From positions 1 to 44,016 of the forward strand of contig JAIEQM010000055.1 of the NCBI GenBank assembly GCA_019747705.1: 44,016 nucleotides of DNA. The letters are read 5' to 3'. The DNA comes from Chitinophagaceae bacterium. Its GTDB lineage: Bacteria; Bacteroidota; Bacteroidia; Chitinophagales; Chitinophagaceae. The notes beneath the pieces are model-generated. The model did no database searches and was not told the DNA's origin. It was given only the letters and a program-made list of their open reading frames with translations. The position numbers were made by a program, and so were the translations under genes. Numbering within the stretch: position 1 is the stretch's first letter; every line of letters begins with the position of its first letter. Positions 8,741 to 17,713 of this stretch are shown here, in pieces.

Positions 8741-11440
8741 TCAACCTGTATTTTTCAACCCGCCTGCAAGCGCAGTGGTGATGATCAGCAATTTGTTCAG
8801 CAGCATATCAGCCTGCTGCGCATCGCTGTTCTTTTGCGCTCTCCATTCTTTGAGGTTTTTAAGCTGCATGGTGTGCAATAATAAAAGCGGCTCACGACGG
8901 CTTTGCAAACTGTTGAGCAAACTTTTGCGGCGCACGGTTTTGTCTTCTTCAAACAACAGCGATATTTCGTTCATTGTTTGTGCGTATTCATCCATAATCA
9001 TTGTAAGGATGCTGTTTTTTACTTTTTCATTAGTAACCAAATCTGCATAGCGTTTCATCAATGCGATGTCTGCATTCAGCAAATTGGTTTCAATATGAAT
9101 GAGTGTATAGCGGAGAAAAGGCCAGTTGTTGGCAAATGATTTTAGCTGTTCATAAAGAGCAGGCTGTTCTTTTTGAAGCCGATTCAATGCATAGCCCGTT
9201 CCATACCAGGCGGTAAGGTTAAAGCGGCTCTGGTGCCAGCTGAACACCCAGGGAATAGCTCTTAAATCACCCAGCGCCCGTTTACCTGTTCTGCGTGCAG
9301 GTCTTGAACCGATTTTACTTTGCTCCAGCACATCAATAGGCGTGGCTTCGCTGTAGAAAGGAATAAAAGAAGGATGCTCCACCAAATTACGGTAATGCTC
9401 AAACGCAAAAGAAGCAAGCTGCTCCAGCGCCGGCAAGGGATACGCCGGCAATGTTGCGGGAAACAGTGTTTGTGCAGTTTGCAGCGCCGCACCTGAAAGC
9501 AACATTTCAAGATTATAGGAAGCATTGAGCAGGTTGGCAAACTGCTGGGCAATGGTTTCACCCTGAACGGTTAGTTTCATTTTTCCGCTGTGGCTGCCCG
9601 GCGGCATGCTTTCAAGAAAGCGATGATATTTCCCACCACCACGACTGATGGTGCCGCCAATACCATGAAAAAATTTCAATGTAATGCCGTGAGTTGCGGC
9701 TGTTTGAGTGAGCCGTTCTTCTGCCCGGTGAATATTCCAGCGGCTGGCCAATATGCCTCCGTCTTTATTACTGTCGCTGTAGCCCAGCATTACTTCCTGT
9801 ACTGTTTGAGCCTGTATTTTTCGAACGGGGTGTGAAAGAAAAGCATCCAGGATTGCAGAACCGTTATTTAGGTCATCAATGGTTTCAAACAAAGGAACTA
9901 CCGGTAATGAATATCTGCTCAACCCTGTTTCCCGCATCAGTAAATAAACCACGAGTAAATCACTCACATTCCTGGTCATACTCACAATAAAAGAACCAAC
10001 TCCGTCGGTACCATATTGTTTGATATGTTGCTGCACTGCACGGTAACAATCCAGTACTTTATCTGCCTCTTCACCAAAAGAAGTTTCAGCAATGGCAAAA
10101 GGTCTTGTGCTTTGCAGCTCCTGTGTAAGAAAAGAAACTTTTTCTTCTTCTGTCCAACTGCTGTAAGGTGTAAGATGCGGAAGTGCCATAGCCAATATTT
10201 GGCCCATTGCTTTATCATGGAAAGCGCTGTTTTGACGGATGTCCAGCTTTGCAAGATGAAAACCAAAGCATTGTACCAGCCGTTCAAGAGGAAACAATAA
10301 CTGTTCAACAATTCGTTGTGCACCAATTTCATTTAAACTTTCACGCAGCAATTTTAAATCCTCCGTCAACTCACGGGGATGATGGTAAATAAAAGATGTT
10401 TGTTCAAAGCTGCCTTCAATTGTATGCTGCAGCTTCAGCAGCAGCAGGTTTATGTACTGCCGCCACGGTTCATGCAGGTTTCGCTCCACTGCTTTTTGCG
10501 ACTCTTCGCCGCTCATGTGTGTAAGCAGTTGAATGGCTTCTTTCAGTGAGAGCGGTACAGGATTTCTTGTTTCAGAAAAACTCATTCGTTCAGCCAGCTC
10601 CGTTAGTTGTTTGTGCAGCAGCAGCAATGCGGCCTTCCTGTGTTCCTGCAGGGTGGAAGCAGTAATTGCTGCTGTTACATAAGGATGCCCGTCACGGTCG
10701 CCGCCCACCCAGCTTCCAAATTGCAATACAGGAAATTGTTGAGGTGAAGAGAGCAGCGATGTATTAAAGCCCATGCTCATCCAGCTTTGCCTGAGTTGTA
10801 TATCTGCCAGTTTTAATGCCTGTGGAAAAACTTTGGTGAAATAGTGCAGTACATTATTTCTTTCTGAATAAACAGATGGTTTTTCAAGATACACTTCACC
10901 TGTGCGCCACCATCGCTCCAATAATGCTTTCATTTCATCATTTAACTGTTCCCGCTCAGTGGAAGAAAGATGTGATTGTTCCGATTTAATAAGTAATAAG
11001 TAAAACTCTCTGTGTAAGTCCAAAACAGAAAGACGTTTTGCTTCTGTAGGATGTGCGGTAAGTACGGGTGTAATTTCAATGTTGCAAAGCACTTCCGGCA
11101 TTTGCTCTTGTGTTAAGCCCTGTTGCTGCCAGCGTGTAAATGTTTCGCACCAGCTGCCACGGATGGAGGCGGGGCCCTTTTCATTTATCATTTGCCGCCT
11201 GTATTGTGCCGCAGCATTTTGTTCTGTAAGATTCATTATCTGGAAAAGAATGCTGAGCGCCTGTATATCTGTTTCTTCATTAATTTCTGTAATACCGCCT
11301 GCATTACTTGTAAATTGCTTTATAAGCGATGACAAACGCTCAAGCTGTAAATTCGTAAGCACATCGCTAAACAAAGAAACAACCTGTTTCAGGTGCGCAT
11401 CGGCTTTTGAAAAATCCTGTACCGTATGTGTTTGTATCAT
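8741..11440 (-). CDS. ppc: Phosphoenolpyruvate carboxylase
   Basis: An 899-residue PEP carboxylase, forming oxaloacetate from PEP and bicarbonate to refill the TCA cycle. Both catalytic signatures are present: TAHPTEAKR (His about 130) and VMLGYSDSNKDGG, together with the FFHGIGGTISRGGGKYHRF loop and GSRPARR. The C-terminus ends in LKNTG; the enzymes usually finish in a similar NTG. The length is typical. The ATG at 11440 is preferred over one 15 codons upstream, because the upstream part is hydrophobic and atypical. Separate transcription unit, about 170 bases from gcvT. Confidence 0.95.
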   Translation of the reverse strand: MIQTHTVQDFSKADAHLKQVVSLFSDVLTNLQLERLSSLIKQFTSNAGGITEINEETDIQALSILFQIMNLTEQNAAAQYRRQMINEKGPASIRGSWCETFTRWQQQGLTQEQMPEVLCNIEITPVLTAHPTEAKRLSVLDLHREFYLLLIKSEQSHLSSTEREQLNDEMKALLERWWRTGEVYLEKPSVYSERNNVLHYFTKVFPQALKLADIQLRQSWMSMGFNTSLLSSPQQFPVLQFGSWVGGDRDGHPYVTAAITASTLQEHRKAALLLLHKQLTELAERMSFSETRNPVPLSLKEAIQLLTHMSGEESQKAVERNLHEPWRQYINLLLLKLQHTIEGSFEQTSFIYHHPRELTEDLKLLRESLNEIGAQRIVEQLLFPLERLVQCFGFHLAKLDIRQNSAFHDKAMGQILAMALPHLTPYSSWTEEEKVSFLTQELQSTRPFAIAETSFGEEADKVLDCYRAVQQHIKQYGTDGVGSFIVSMTRNVSDLLVVYLLMRETGLSRYSLPVVPLFETIDDLNNGSAILDAFLSHPVRKIQAQTVQEVMLGYSDSNKDGGILASRWNIHRAEERLTQTAATHGITLKFFHGIGGTISRGGGKYHRFLESMPPGSHSGKMKLTVQGETIAQQFANLLNASYNLEMLLSGAALQTAQTLFPATLPAYPLPALEQLASFAFEHYRNLVEHPSFIPFYSEATPIDVLEQSKIGSRPARRTGKRALGDLRAIPWVFSWHQSRFNLTAWYGTGYALNRLQKEQPALYEQLKSFANNWPFLRYTLIHIETNLLNADIALMKRYADLVTNEKVKNSILTMIMDEYAQTMNEISLLFEEDKTVRRKSLLNSLQSRREPLLLLHTMQLKNLKEWRAQKNSDAQQADMLLNKLLIITTALAGGLKNTG

Positions 11441-11587
11441 GGAAAAGAAAGTTGTTGTTTTTAATAATACTGTAAAATAGAACAAAAGCCCCGTTTAAAA
11501 GCAAAGTGCTTAATGATTAATAACAGTGGCGATACTGATTTTATACAAGAATAACAATGCAGAGCCGGTATTGTAAATACATGCTCC

Positions 11588-12472
11588 TTATTCTTTCAAT
11601 ATAACAACAACCTTTTCATTTGTTTTAAGACTGGACGATAAATTTAACCGGTACCCTGTTCCTTTGGATTCAATAATCAGCAGGGCGGTATTGGGCGGAA
11701 CCGTTCCTTCATTTTCTGCAAAGAGAATAATTTCATGAAACGGCTGCTCTTTGTTTACTGAAATTACAAATGAGAAGGGCTGTAATGATACTTCTGTTTT
11801 TTGAAGCAACAGTTTTCCGTTGTGAATAATAGTAACAGTATCATGATCATACGTTCCATTATCATACAGTGTAAACCTTATAAGACCGCTATCTACAGTT
11901 AAAGTATTATGTTCATGAATTTTTCTTTTAGCAGCTTCTTTTAGTTTGCTGCTGTCTGTTTTTTCATTTCTGGATACGGTTTCGGTGAACAAAGAATCTT
12001 TATTGAAAGGAGGTAATAAAGCAGCAATATCATCCCCCCTTTTGTTCAGCCAGTTTGCCATGTATTCGGTTGTATCTGTTTTCTCTGATACCCGGCTAAG
12101 CTGCACTGAAACTTTTGAACCCATAGCAAGAGCGCCTTTAAGATAGGCAGTGCCAATTAAAAATTCTTTATTGTCAGTTTTAATATATTTCCAATCATAC
12201 CTGCAAAGCGTGTGCATGATCGTTCTGTTAATGAAACGAACGCCCTCGCCCTTTACCCTTTTTTGTACTGTAATAAAGGCACCTTTAAAATCTGCAGTAC
12301 AATACCCCATACTTTTTTCATAGATATAACCCACAAGGGTACTGTCTTTCTGAATCGCCACCAGTTTGTGAAATTGCTGAGAATTACCGCCCGTCCAGGT
12401 GCCGGTAAGATTTTGGGCAGAAAGAGATGCTGATAAAAGAATAAAAGAAATACAGCTAAAAAAATGGTTCAT
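11588..12472 (-). CDS. Secreted protein of unknown function
   Basis: A 294-residue protein with a clear signal peptide (hydrophobic 5-17, then SLSAQ). The first part after cleavage, NLTGTWTGGNSQQF, resembles the start of small beta-barrel proteins that bind or test for ligands, and the rest is beta-rich. The C-terminal segment FVISVNKEQPFHEIILFAENEGTVPPNTALLII is of a type seen in other Bacteroidota exported proteins. I do not recognise the family. Probably periplasmic or surface-exposed. Confidence 0.75.
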   Translation of the reverse strand: MNHFFSCISFILLSASLSAQNLTGTWTGGNSQQFHKLVAIQKDSTLVGYIYEKSMGYCTADFKGAFITVQKRVKGEGVRFINRTIMHTLCRYDWKYIKTDNKEFLIGTAYLKGALAMGSKVSVQLSRVSEKTDTTEYMANWLNKRGDDIAALLPPFNKDSLFTETVSRNEKTDSSKLKEAAKRKIHEHNTLTVDSGLIRFTLYDNGTYDHDTVTIIHNGKLLLQKTEVSLQPFSFVISVNKEQPFHEIILFAENEGTVPPNTALLIIESKGTGYRLNLSSSLKTNEKVVVILKE

Positions 12473-12559
12473 GTATTTTCATTGTTTATGTATATAAACA
12501 TACGGATGAATGATTTTGTTCTTTTTCCGGACTCCCAAGGAACCCTGTACCAAAGCGAT

Positions 12560-12594
12560 GAAAACAAAACGGGCCACAATGGACCCGTTTTATT
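12560..12594 (-). terminator. Terminator of the large M16 peptidase gene
   Basis: AAAACGGG at 12566-12573 pairs with CCCGTTTT at 12584-12591, with CCA/TGG pairing inside the loop. On the minus strand it is followed by TGTTTTC. It sits about 20 bases after the peptidase stop. Confidence 0.75.
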
Positions 12595-12610
12595 CTGAAT
12601 GTAAAATGAA

Positions 12611-15565
12611 TTATTTTTTCTCAGGCTCATAGCCAAACAAATCTTTAATGGTTAAAATGTTTACAGTTCCATATTTTTTAAGCATGTCAGGATTTACTTT
12701 TTTAGTGGATCCAATCATACCAATGTTCCAGAATTTATTGGCAAGATGCTGCTGGTGAAAGTTATTAATATCAGAAAGTGAAATACCATCTATCTTTTCG
12801 TAGGTATCTTTTCTCATATCATGATCCAAACCCATCCTCAATGCATAATTGTATGTAAACAGGATGTTTTCTTTGGTAATGCGGTTGGTTTCAATATTTT
12901 GTTTAATGGCCTTTTTGCCGGTTTGCCAGAGCTTTTCGCTCTGCGGCATATTGTTGAGCAACTGTTGCATGGATGCCAGGGCGCTGTCTGCTTTATCTGC
13001 CTGTGTGCCCACATAAAACATAGAGCTGAAGGGTTCATCCAAACGGCCGGGTTCGTTATAAGAAGAAAATGCTGAATACGCCAGCGCTTTTGATTCACGT
13101 ATTTCCTGGAACACAATGGAGCTCATACTGCCGCCATAATATTGATTGAAGGCAGATGTAATGGGAAGTATGTTTTTATCAAACGGAACATCCCAGCGGC
13201 TCATGTTAATTTCTGTTTGCACCATATCATAATCAACAAAATAAATTTGATTGGCTGTTGCAGTAAGCTGTTGATATTTTTTCTCCTGCGGATAATCTTT
13301 TAGCACTGCAGGTAATTTATGTGCGGCTTTTAACTGGTTGGTAAAAACAGATGCTTCCAGCGGGCCGTAATAAAACACTTTGTGTTTGTAACCCGTAAGT
13401 GATTTAATAATATCAATCAGCTCATCCGGTTTGAGATTGCGTAACTCCTCATTGCTCAGCACATCATTATACGGATTGTTTTTTCCATACTGCACATAAT
13501 TCATCATGGCTTCCCAAAAAATAGTTCCCTTGTTGAGAGTAGCATCGTTGCGTGCTTTTATTTTTGACTCCACCATTTTTTTAAGCGCTTCTGCATCAGG
13601 CCGGGCGTCACTCAATAAATCTTCAAGAATGGCAATGGCTTTTTCAAAATTTTCCTGCAGACCGCCGATGCTTACATAAACCCGTTGATTATTGCTGAAA
13701 ATATTTAAATCAACTGCCAGCTTATACAACTCTTTATTGATTTGCTCGTTTGTTTTTGTGCCTGTGCCTATGAGTTTTAAATATTCAATAGCCAGCGGCA
13801 GTTTTTGATTGTGATTTTTACCCATATCCAGCACATAATACATGCTGAAGAGATTGTTGATATTATTTTTTACACTCCACACTTCTGCACCCTGCTGCAA
13901 CCGGGTTTTTGTAATGTCTTTTTCAAAATCAAGAAACACAGATTTTAACGGAGCAGGAGCAGCGCTTATAATACTTTTCACAAAATCACTTTCACTTTGC
14001 CGGTTTACTTCCACCGGGTGTATTTCCGGCTTGGGCACTTTCTTTACATTTTTATCTTCACCTGTTTTTTTATACACCACTGTATAATTATTGCCAAACC
14101 ATTTATTGGCAAAAGCCACCACATCAGCTTTTGTAAGTTTTCGCATGGCGGCAACGTTGGATAAATAAGTTTCCCAGGATGTGCCGCTTATAAACTTATC
14201 ATGCAGTACAAAAGCCATTTGAACGGGATTCTCCTGTTCACGAACACGGCCCACCATGAGGTTGTTTACAGTTGCTTCAATTAAATCAGCATCAAAATTT
14301 CCTTTTTTAAGATTGGTAATTTGTGCAATCACCAAATCTCTTACCTGCTGCATGGTTTGGCCTTTCAATGGTTTGCCGCCAAAGTACATCATGCCATAAT
14401 CCCGGAGCATATAATTAAACCCGTAAGCTTCCAGCACCAGTTGTTTCTTTACAAGGTTTTTATCAATTAAACCACTTTTGCCATTATATAAAATAGAACT
14501 CACCAAATCTGCCATAATCGCTTCTTTGCTCAATGCACTGGGCATCATAAAACCAATAGCCACCTGTTCTTCATCGGGACTCATTACTGTTTTTTCTTCA
14601 ATCCTGGTTCTTGGCGCTTCGGGTTTAAATGTAAAAGGCGGTATGGGTTTAGACTGCCATGCACCAAAATTGGCATCAATCATTTTTATGGTTTCATCAG
14701 CATTCAAATCGCCCGTAAGAAGGATGGCCATATTATTGGGTACATAATAGGAGTTGTAGTAATTTTTAATGGCAGGGAGTGATGGATTTTTTAAATGCTC
14801 AACAGTGCCGATAGTGGTTTGTGTGCCATAAGGATGGTTTTTAAACAGTGATGCAAACATAGTTTCAAAAACTTTGGTACTGCCGTTATCAAGACCGATG
14901 TTTTTTTCTTCATACACAGCTTCCAGTTCTGTATGAAATAAACGCAGCGCCGGGTTACGGAAACGTTCTGCCTGCACTTTCAGAAAACGGTCCAGGTTAT
15001 TGGATGGAATGTTTTCCATATAAGTAGTGTTCTCAAAAGAAGTAAAGGCATTCGTAAAATTGGAGCCAAGTGCAGTCATCATTTTATCATACTCATTGGC
15101 AATGGCAAATTTTGCAGCCACGCCGGAAACAGAATCAATCTGGTGATAAATTCTTTTTCGTAACACACTGTCTTTTGTTTTATTGTATTTTTCATACAAA
15201 GCTTCAACAACAGCAAGCTGCGGTTTTTCTTTTTCATAATCAAGCGAGCCATAACGGTCAGTACCTTTAAACAGCATGTGTTCCAGGTAATGTGCCAACC
15301 CTGTATTGGTGGAGGGATCGTTTTTACTGCCGGCTTTTACTGCAAACAGGCTCATGATTCTTGGCTCCAGGTGGTTTTCTGCAAGGATTACTGTTAGCCC
15401 GTTTTTTAGCTGGTAAAAACGAACATGCGAAGGGTCGTTTTCAATTTCTTTCCAGGTGTAATTTCCATCGGCCGATGTTTTGGTTACAAATGAAAAGTTT
15501 TGTGCGAATGATATGTGTGCAAGCAAAAGCAGGCAAACTGCTGCAGGTAGTTTTTTCAATTGCAT
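12611..15565 (-). CDS. Secreted M16 zinc metallopeptidase (pitrilysin family), large
   Basis: A 984-residue tandem M16 peptidase with a signal peptide ending near SFAQ (residue 21), so periplasmic or outer-membrane facing. The inverted zinc motif HYLEH is at 92-96; the third ligand probably lies in ELEAVYEEKN further on. The N-terminal half has an insertion between these sites. The C-terminal half repeats the M16 fold without a zinc motif, as usual for the long forms. A conserved R-Y type substrate motif is not certain. It ends in a separate terminator. Likely to degrade peptides in the periplasm; the substrate is unknown. One of four M16 proteins in the window. Confidence 0.92.
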   Translation of the reverse strand: MQLKKLPAAVCLLLLAHISFAQNFSFVTKTSADGNYTWKEIENDPSHVRFYQLKNGLTVILAENHLEPRIMSLFAVKAGSKNDPSTNTGLAHYLEHMLFKGTDRYGSLDYEKEKPQLAVVEALYEKYNKTKDSVLRKRIYHQIDSVSGVAAKFAIANEYDKMMTALGSNFTNAFTSFENTTYMENIPSNNLDRFLKVQAERFRNPALRLFHTELEAVYEEKNIGLDNGSTKVFETMFASLFKNHPYGTQTTIGTVEHLKNPSLPAIKNYYNSYYVPNNMAILLTGDLNADETIKMIDANFGAWQSKPIPPFTFKPEAPRTRIEEKTVMSPDEEQVAIGFMMPSALSKEAIMADLVSSILYNGKSGLIDKNLVKKQLVLEAYGFNYMLRDYGMMYFGGKPLKGQTMQQVRDLVIAQITNLKKGNFDADLIEATVNNLMVGRVREQENPVQMAFVLHDKFISGTSWETYLSNVAAMRKLTKADVVAFANKWFGNNYTVVYKKTGEDKNVKKVPKPEIHPVEVNRQSESDFVKSIISAAPAPLKSVFLDFEKDITKTRLQQGAEVWSVKNNINNLFSMYYVLDMGKNHNQKLPLAIEYLKLIGTGTKTNEQINKELYKLAVDLNIFSNNQRVYVSIGGLQENFEKAIAILEDLLSDARPDAEALKKMVESKIKARNDATLNKGTIFWEAMMNYVQYGKNNPYNDVLSNEELRNLKPDELIDIIKSLTGYKHKVFYYGPLEASVFTNQLKAAHKLPAVLKDYPQEKKYQQLTATANQIYFVDYDMVQTEINMSRWDVPFDKNILPITSAFNQYYGGSMSSIVFQEIRESKALAYSAFSSYNEPGRLDEPFSSMFYVGTQADKADSALASMQQLLNNMPQSEKLWQTGKKAIKQNIETNRITKENILFTYNYALRMGLDHDMRKDTYEKIDGISLSDINNFHQQHLANKFWNIGMIGSTKKVNPDMLKKYGTVNILTIKDLFGYEPEKK

Positions 15566-15682
15566 AATAGAAAGTTTAGGCCTGAAAAGTATGAAATGTT
15601 TTTTTTGTTTGATGACAACCCTTATTATTTTAACAAAAAAATTCAGGGTGGCAATAACAGGGATTGATTTTTTTCAAAATCA

Positions 15683-16462
15683 TTAATAAGGTTGAATGGT
15701 ATAAATCACCCTCAGTTTATAATCGTCTGCTTTAATAATGCCTTTATAAAAATCATACCAGCCGTCATCCGGCCCGCCCTGTCCCTGGTTGGTGTGAATC
15801 ATAAAAGCTCCGTTCTTATAACAGTAGCCATCCACCACAACAGAGTGTCCAAAATCTTTTAAGTTGGCGAAGTGTAAAAACACTGGTCGCCTGTTATTGA
15901 TTTCGTTGTAAATTATTTTCTCCAGCTTGCCCAATGTGTTGGGTACATATTTATGCCAGGCGATATAGCGTTTTACTTTTATGCGGTAATGTTTTTCCAG
16001 CAGCCCGGCGGGGGCAAGACCATTCATATAGTTATCTGTGCCAAAATCTTTTTGCACTGCAAGAGCTGCATAGTAACTGTATTTGGAAAGTTGCTGAATG
16101 GTTTCTTCTGTGGATGATGAATCAATAGTTGGCGCAAATAAACTAAAGTTGAAAAAGGAGCTGTCAACCGTTTCATCAATTTTATATCCTTTTCCTGAAA
16201 CATATTGCACATGCCCGAATGGCTTGAGCTGATGATAGTATGCAATTTGTGCCAGCGCTGTGCTCCAGCAGCCCACCCGTAAAGAATCGGGTGTGCATTT
16301 TTGAAAACCACCCATTTGCTGCCAGTTGGTTTTTGTTAAGCAGTCAGCATCTTTCATGCACTTTGTTTTATCGGGGAAAAAAGGAAACGAAGTGCAAATG
16401 AAAACATAACCAGCAACAATTGCAGCCAGTATGAACAAAATGATTTTAGATGATTTCTTCAT
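15683..16462 (-). CDS. C10 (streptopain-like) cysteine peptidase
   Basis: A 259-residue protein with a membrane-anchoring or signal segment at 7-25. The pattern VGCWSTALAQIAYYH (Cys65) matches the C10 nucleophile motif (GCVATAxAQIMxYH), and FGHSVVVDGY (His206) matches the catalytic His. HTNQGQGGPDDGWY near 223-236 corresponds to the usual NWGWGG. The Trp of that motif is replaced by Gln, so activity is likely but not assured. There is no long propeptide or secretion domain, so this is a short, probably membrane-tethered form. It starts 6 bases after the DUF998 gene, in an operon with it. Confidence 0.8.
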   Translation of the reverse strand: MKKSSKIILFILAAIVAGYVFICTSFPFFPDKTKCMKDADCLTKTNWQQMGGFQKCTPDSLRVGCWSTALAQIAYYHQLKPFGHVQYVSGKGYKIDETVDSSFFNFSLFAPTIDSSSTEETIQQLSKYSYYAALAVQKDFGTDNYMNGLAPAGLLEKHYRIKVKRYIAWHKYVPNTLGKLEKIIYNEINNRRPVFLHFANLKDFGHSVVVDGYCYKNGAFMIHTNQGQGGPDDGWYDFYKGIIKADDYKLRVIYTIQPY

Positions 16463-16468
16463 TCGGAG

Positions 16469-17083
16469 TTACTTTTTAAGATAGAATGCCGTAAACGTGA
16501 TGGAGAGCAGAATGCTTCCTTCAAGAATACGCTGAATCAAACCTCCATACGGAGAATTTAGTTGTGAAAAGAAAAGTACAGCAAATACCAAAGAAACAAA
16601 TCCGCATAGCAAGATGACTTTGCCTGTATAGACCGCATCTTTCCATTTTAGAGCAGCAAATCCCAGCATTATTACAAAGAAGGGAACAGTTACATAGCTA
16701 AACAAACCCGATATGCTGTGAATGAATTGAGCAACAGACGGGTTAATCATTTCTTTATTGCAACCTGCATCACAGGGAAAAATTCCAGTGAGAATTGTTC
16801 CGCCTCCGTAAAACAAACCAATACCTCTTAGTGCAATTGTTGTTGCTTTTGTTTGAGAGAGATATTTTACAGCACTAAAACAAAAAAACAATATTAACAG
16901 GCCCGAAGGAATATAACCCATCAGCCGCAGGTATATTCCATACGTTGTATCAATGGCATAGGACTCACTCAGAAAATTTGAAACCTGGCTATAACCGGGG
17001 ATGAGCAAAGCGCCGCTGATAGCAGCAGCAACAAAAAGAACGACACCTGCAATGCCAATGTTTGAAACAGTTGATTTGGTCAT
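16469..17083 (-). CDS. DUF998 family membrane protein
   Basis: A 204-residue integral membrane protein with about six hydrophobic segments. Family features are the N-terminal SNxGIAGVVLFVAAA segment, SQVSNFLSESYA, and the FPCDAGC motif after the third segment. DUF998 proteins have no established biochemical role. Middle gene of a three-gene minus-strand operon (DUF4440 protein, DUF998, C10 peptidase) with spacings of 27 and 6 bases. Confidence 0.88.
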   Translation of the reverse strand: MTKSTVSNIGIAGVVLFVAAAISGALLIPGYSQVSNFLSESYAIDTTYGIYLRLMGYIPSGLLILFFCFSAVKYLSQTKATTIALRGIGLFYGGGTILTGIFPCDAGCNKEMINPSVAQFIHSISGLFSYVTVPFFVIMLGFAALKWKDAVYTGKVILLCGFVSLVFAVLFFSQLNSPYGGLIQRILEGSILLSITFTAFYLKK

Positions 17084-17110
17084 AATAAAAGAGGAGCTGA
17101 TTAAAAATGA

Positions 17111-17569
17111 TTAATGATCCACACTGATAATCCTTGTAACCTTCCAGCCCGCTTCTGTTTTCTTCCACACATGAATAAATTTAAACACACCGCAATCCAT
17201 TTTTCCGTTTTCCATGTGGCAGAAACGATGTTTTGCAATTTGCACAGCGCCATAGTTGGGAATGGGATATACTTCCATGGTTTCTTTAATGAGCGTTCTC
17301 TTTAAATCGGGAACATTGGCGGCTGCATTTTTAAGCGAATTAACAGAGTATGTTTTATCAGTAAGCCCGCCTTTGTCGTGATAGAACTCCAGGCTGCTGT
17401 CAAGAAAATCAGCAAACCGGTTTATGTTTTTTTCATTAAAAGCAGAAAAGAACAAACTGTCCTGCTTAAAAATGGTGTTGAACAATGCAGTATCAGTATG
17501 TTTTTGCTCCTGTGCTTTGAGATAAAAAGAGGAGAGCAGCAGTAAAGAAAGAAGGACGATACGTTTCAT
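17111..17569 (-). CDS. Exported DUF4440 / NTF2-like protein
   Basis: A 152-residue protein with a signal peptide (MKRIVLLSLLLLSSFYLKAQ) followed by an NTF2-like cone-shaped fold of the DUF4440 type: DTALFNTIFKQDSLFFSAFNEKN, LEFYHDKGG and the C-terminal VWKKTEAGWKVTRIISVDH. I took the ATG at 17569 because the upstream in-frame part would mask the signal peptide. Such proteins are often ligand-binding or small-molecule-processing, but no active site is visible. First gene of a three-gene operon. Confidence 0.88.
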   Translation of the reverse strand: MKRIVLLSLLLLSSFYLKAQEQKHTDTALFNTIFKQDSLFFSAFNEKNINRFADFLDSSLEFYHDKGGLTDKTYSVNSLKNAAANVPDLKRTLIKETMEVYPIPNYGAVQIAKHRFCHMENGKMDCGVFKFIHVWKKTEAGWKVTRIISVDH

Positions 17570-17713
17570 GGCAATAAGTTTATTGAGTAAAAAAATAGCC
17601 CCGCTGTTTTGTTCCGAAACTTTGGGGCCGTTGGCTGTTCCAACTTTAACCACTATGTTGAAGTGAATGCATTGATGATGATAAGGTTTTTGACGATGAT
17701 AAGGTTGTAATGG

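Noticed and set aside
17654..17713. Short direct repeat GATGATAAGGTT near the PspC stop
   Set aside because: Only two 12-base copies, most likely a chance or slippage repeat.
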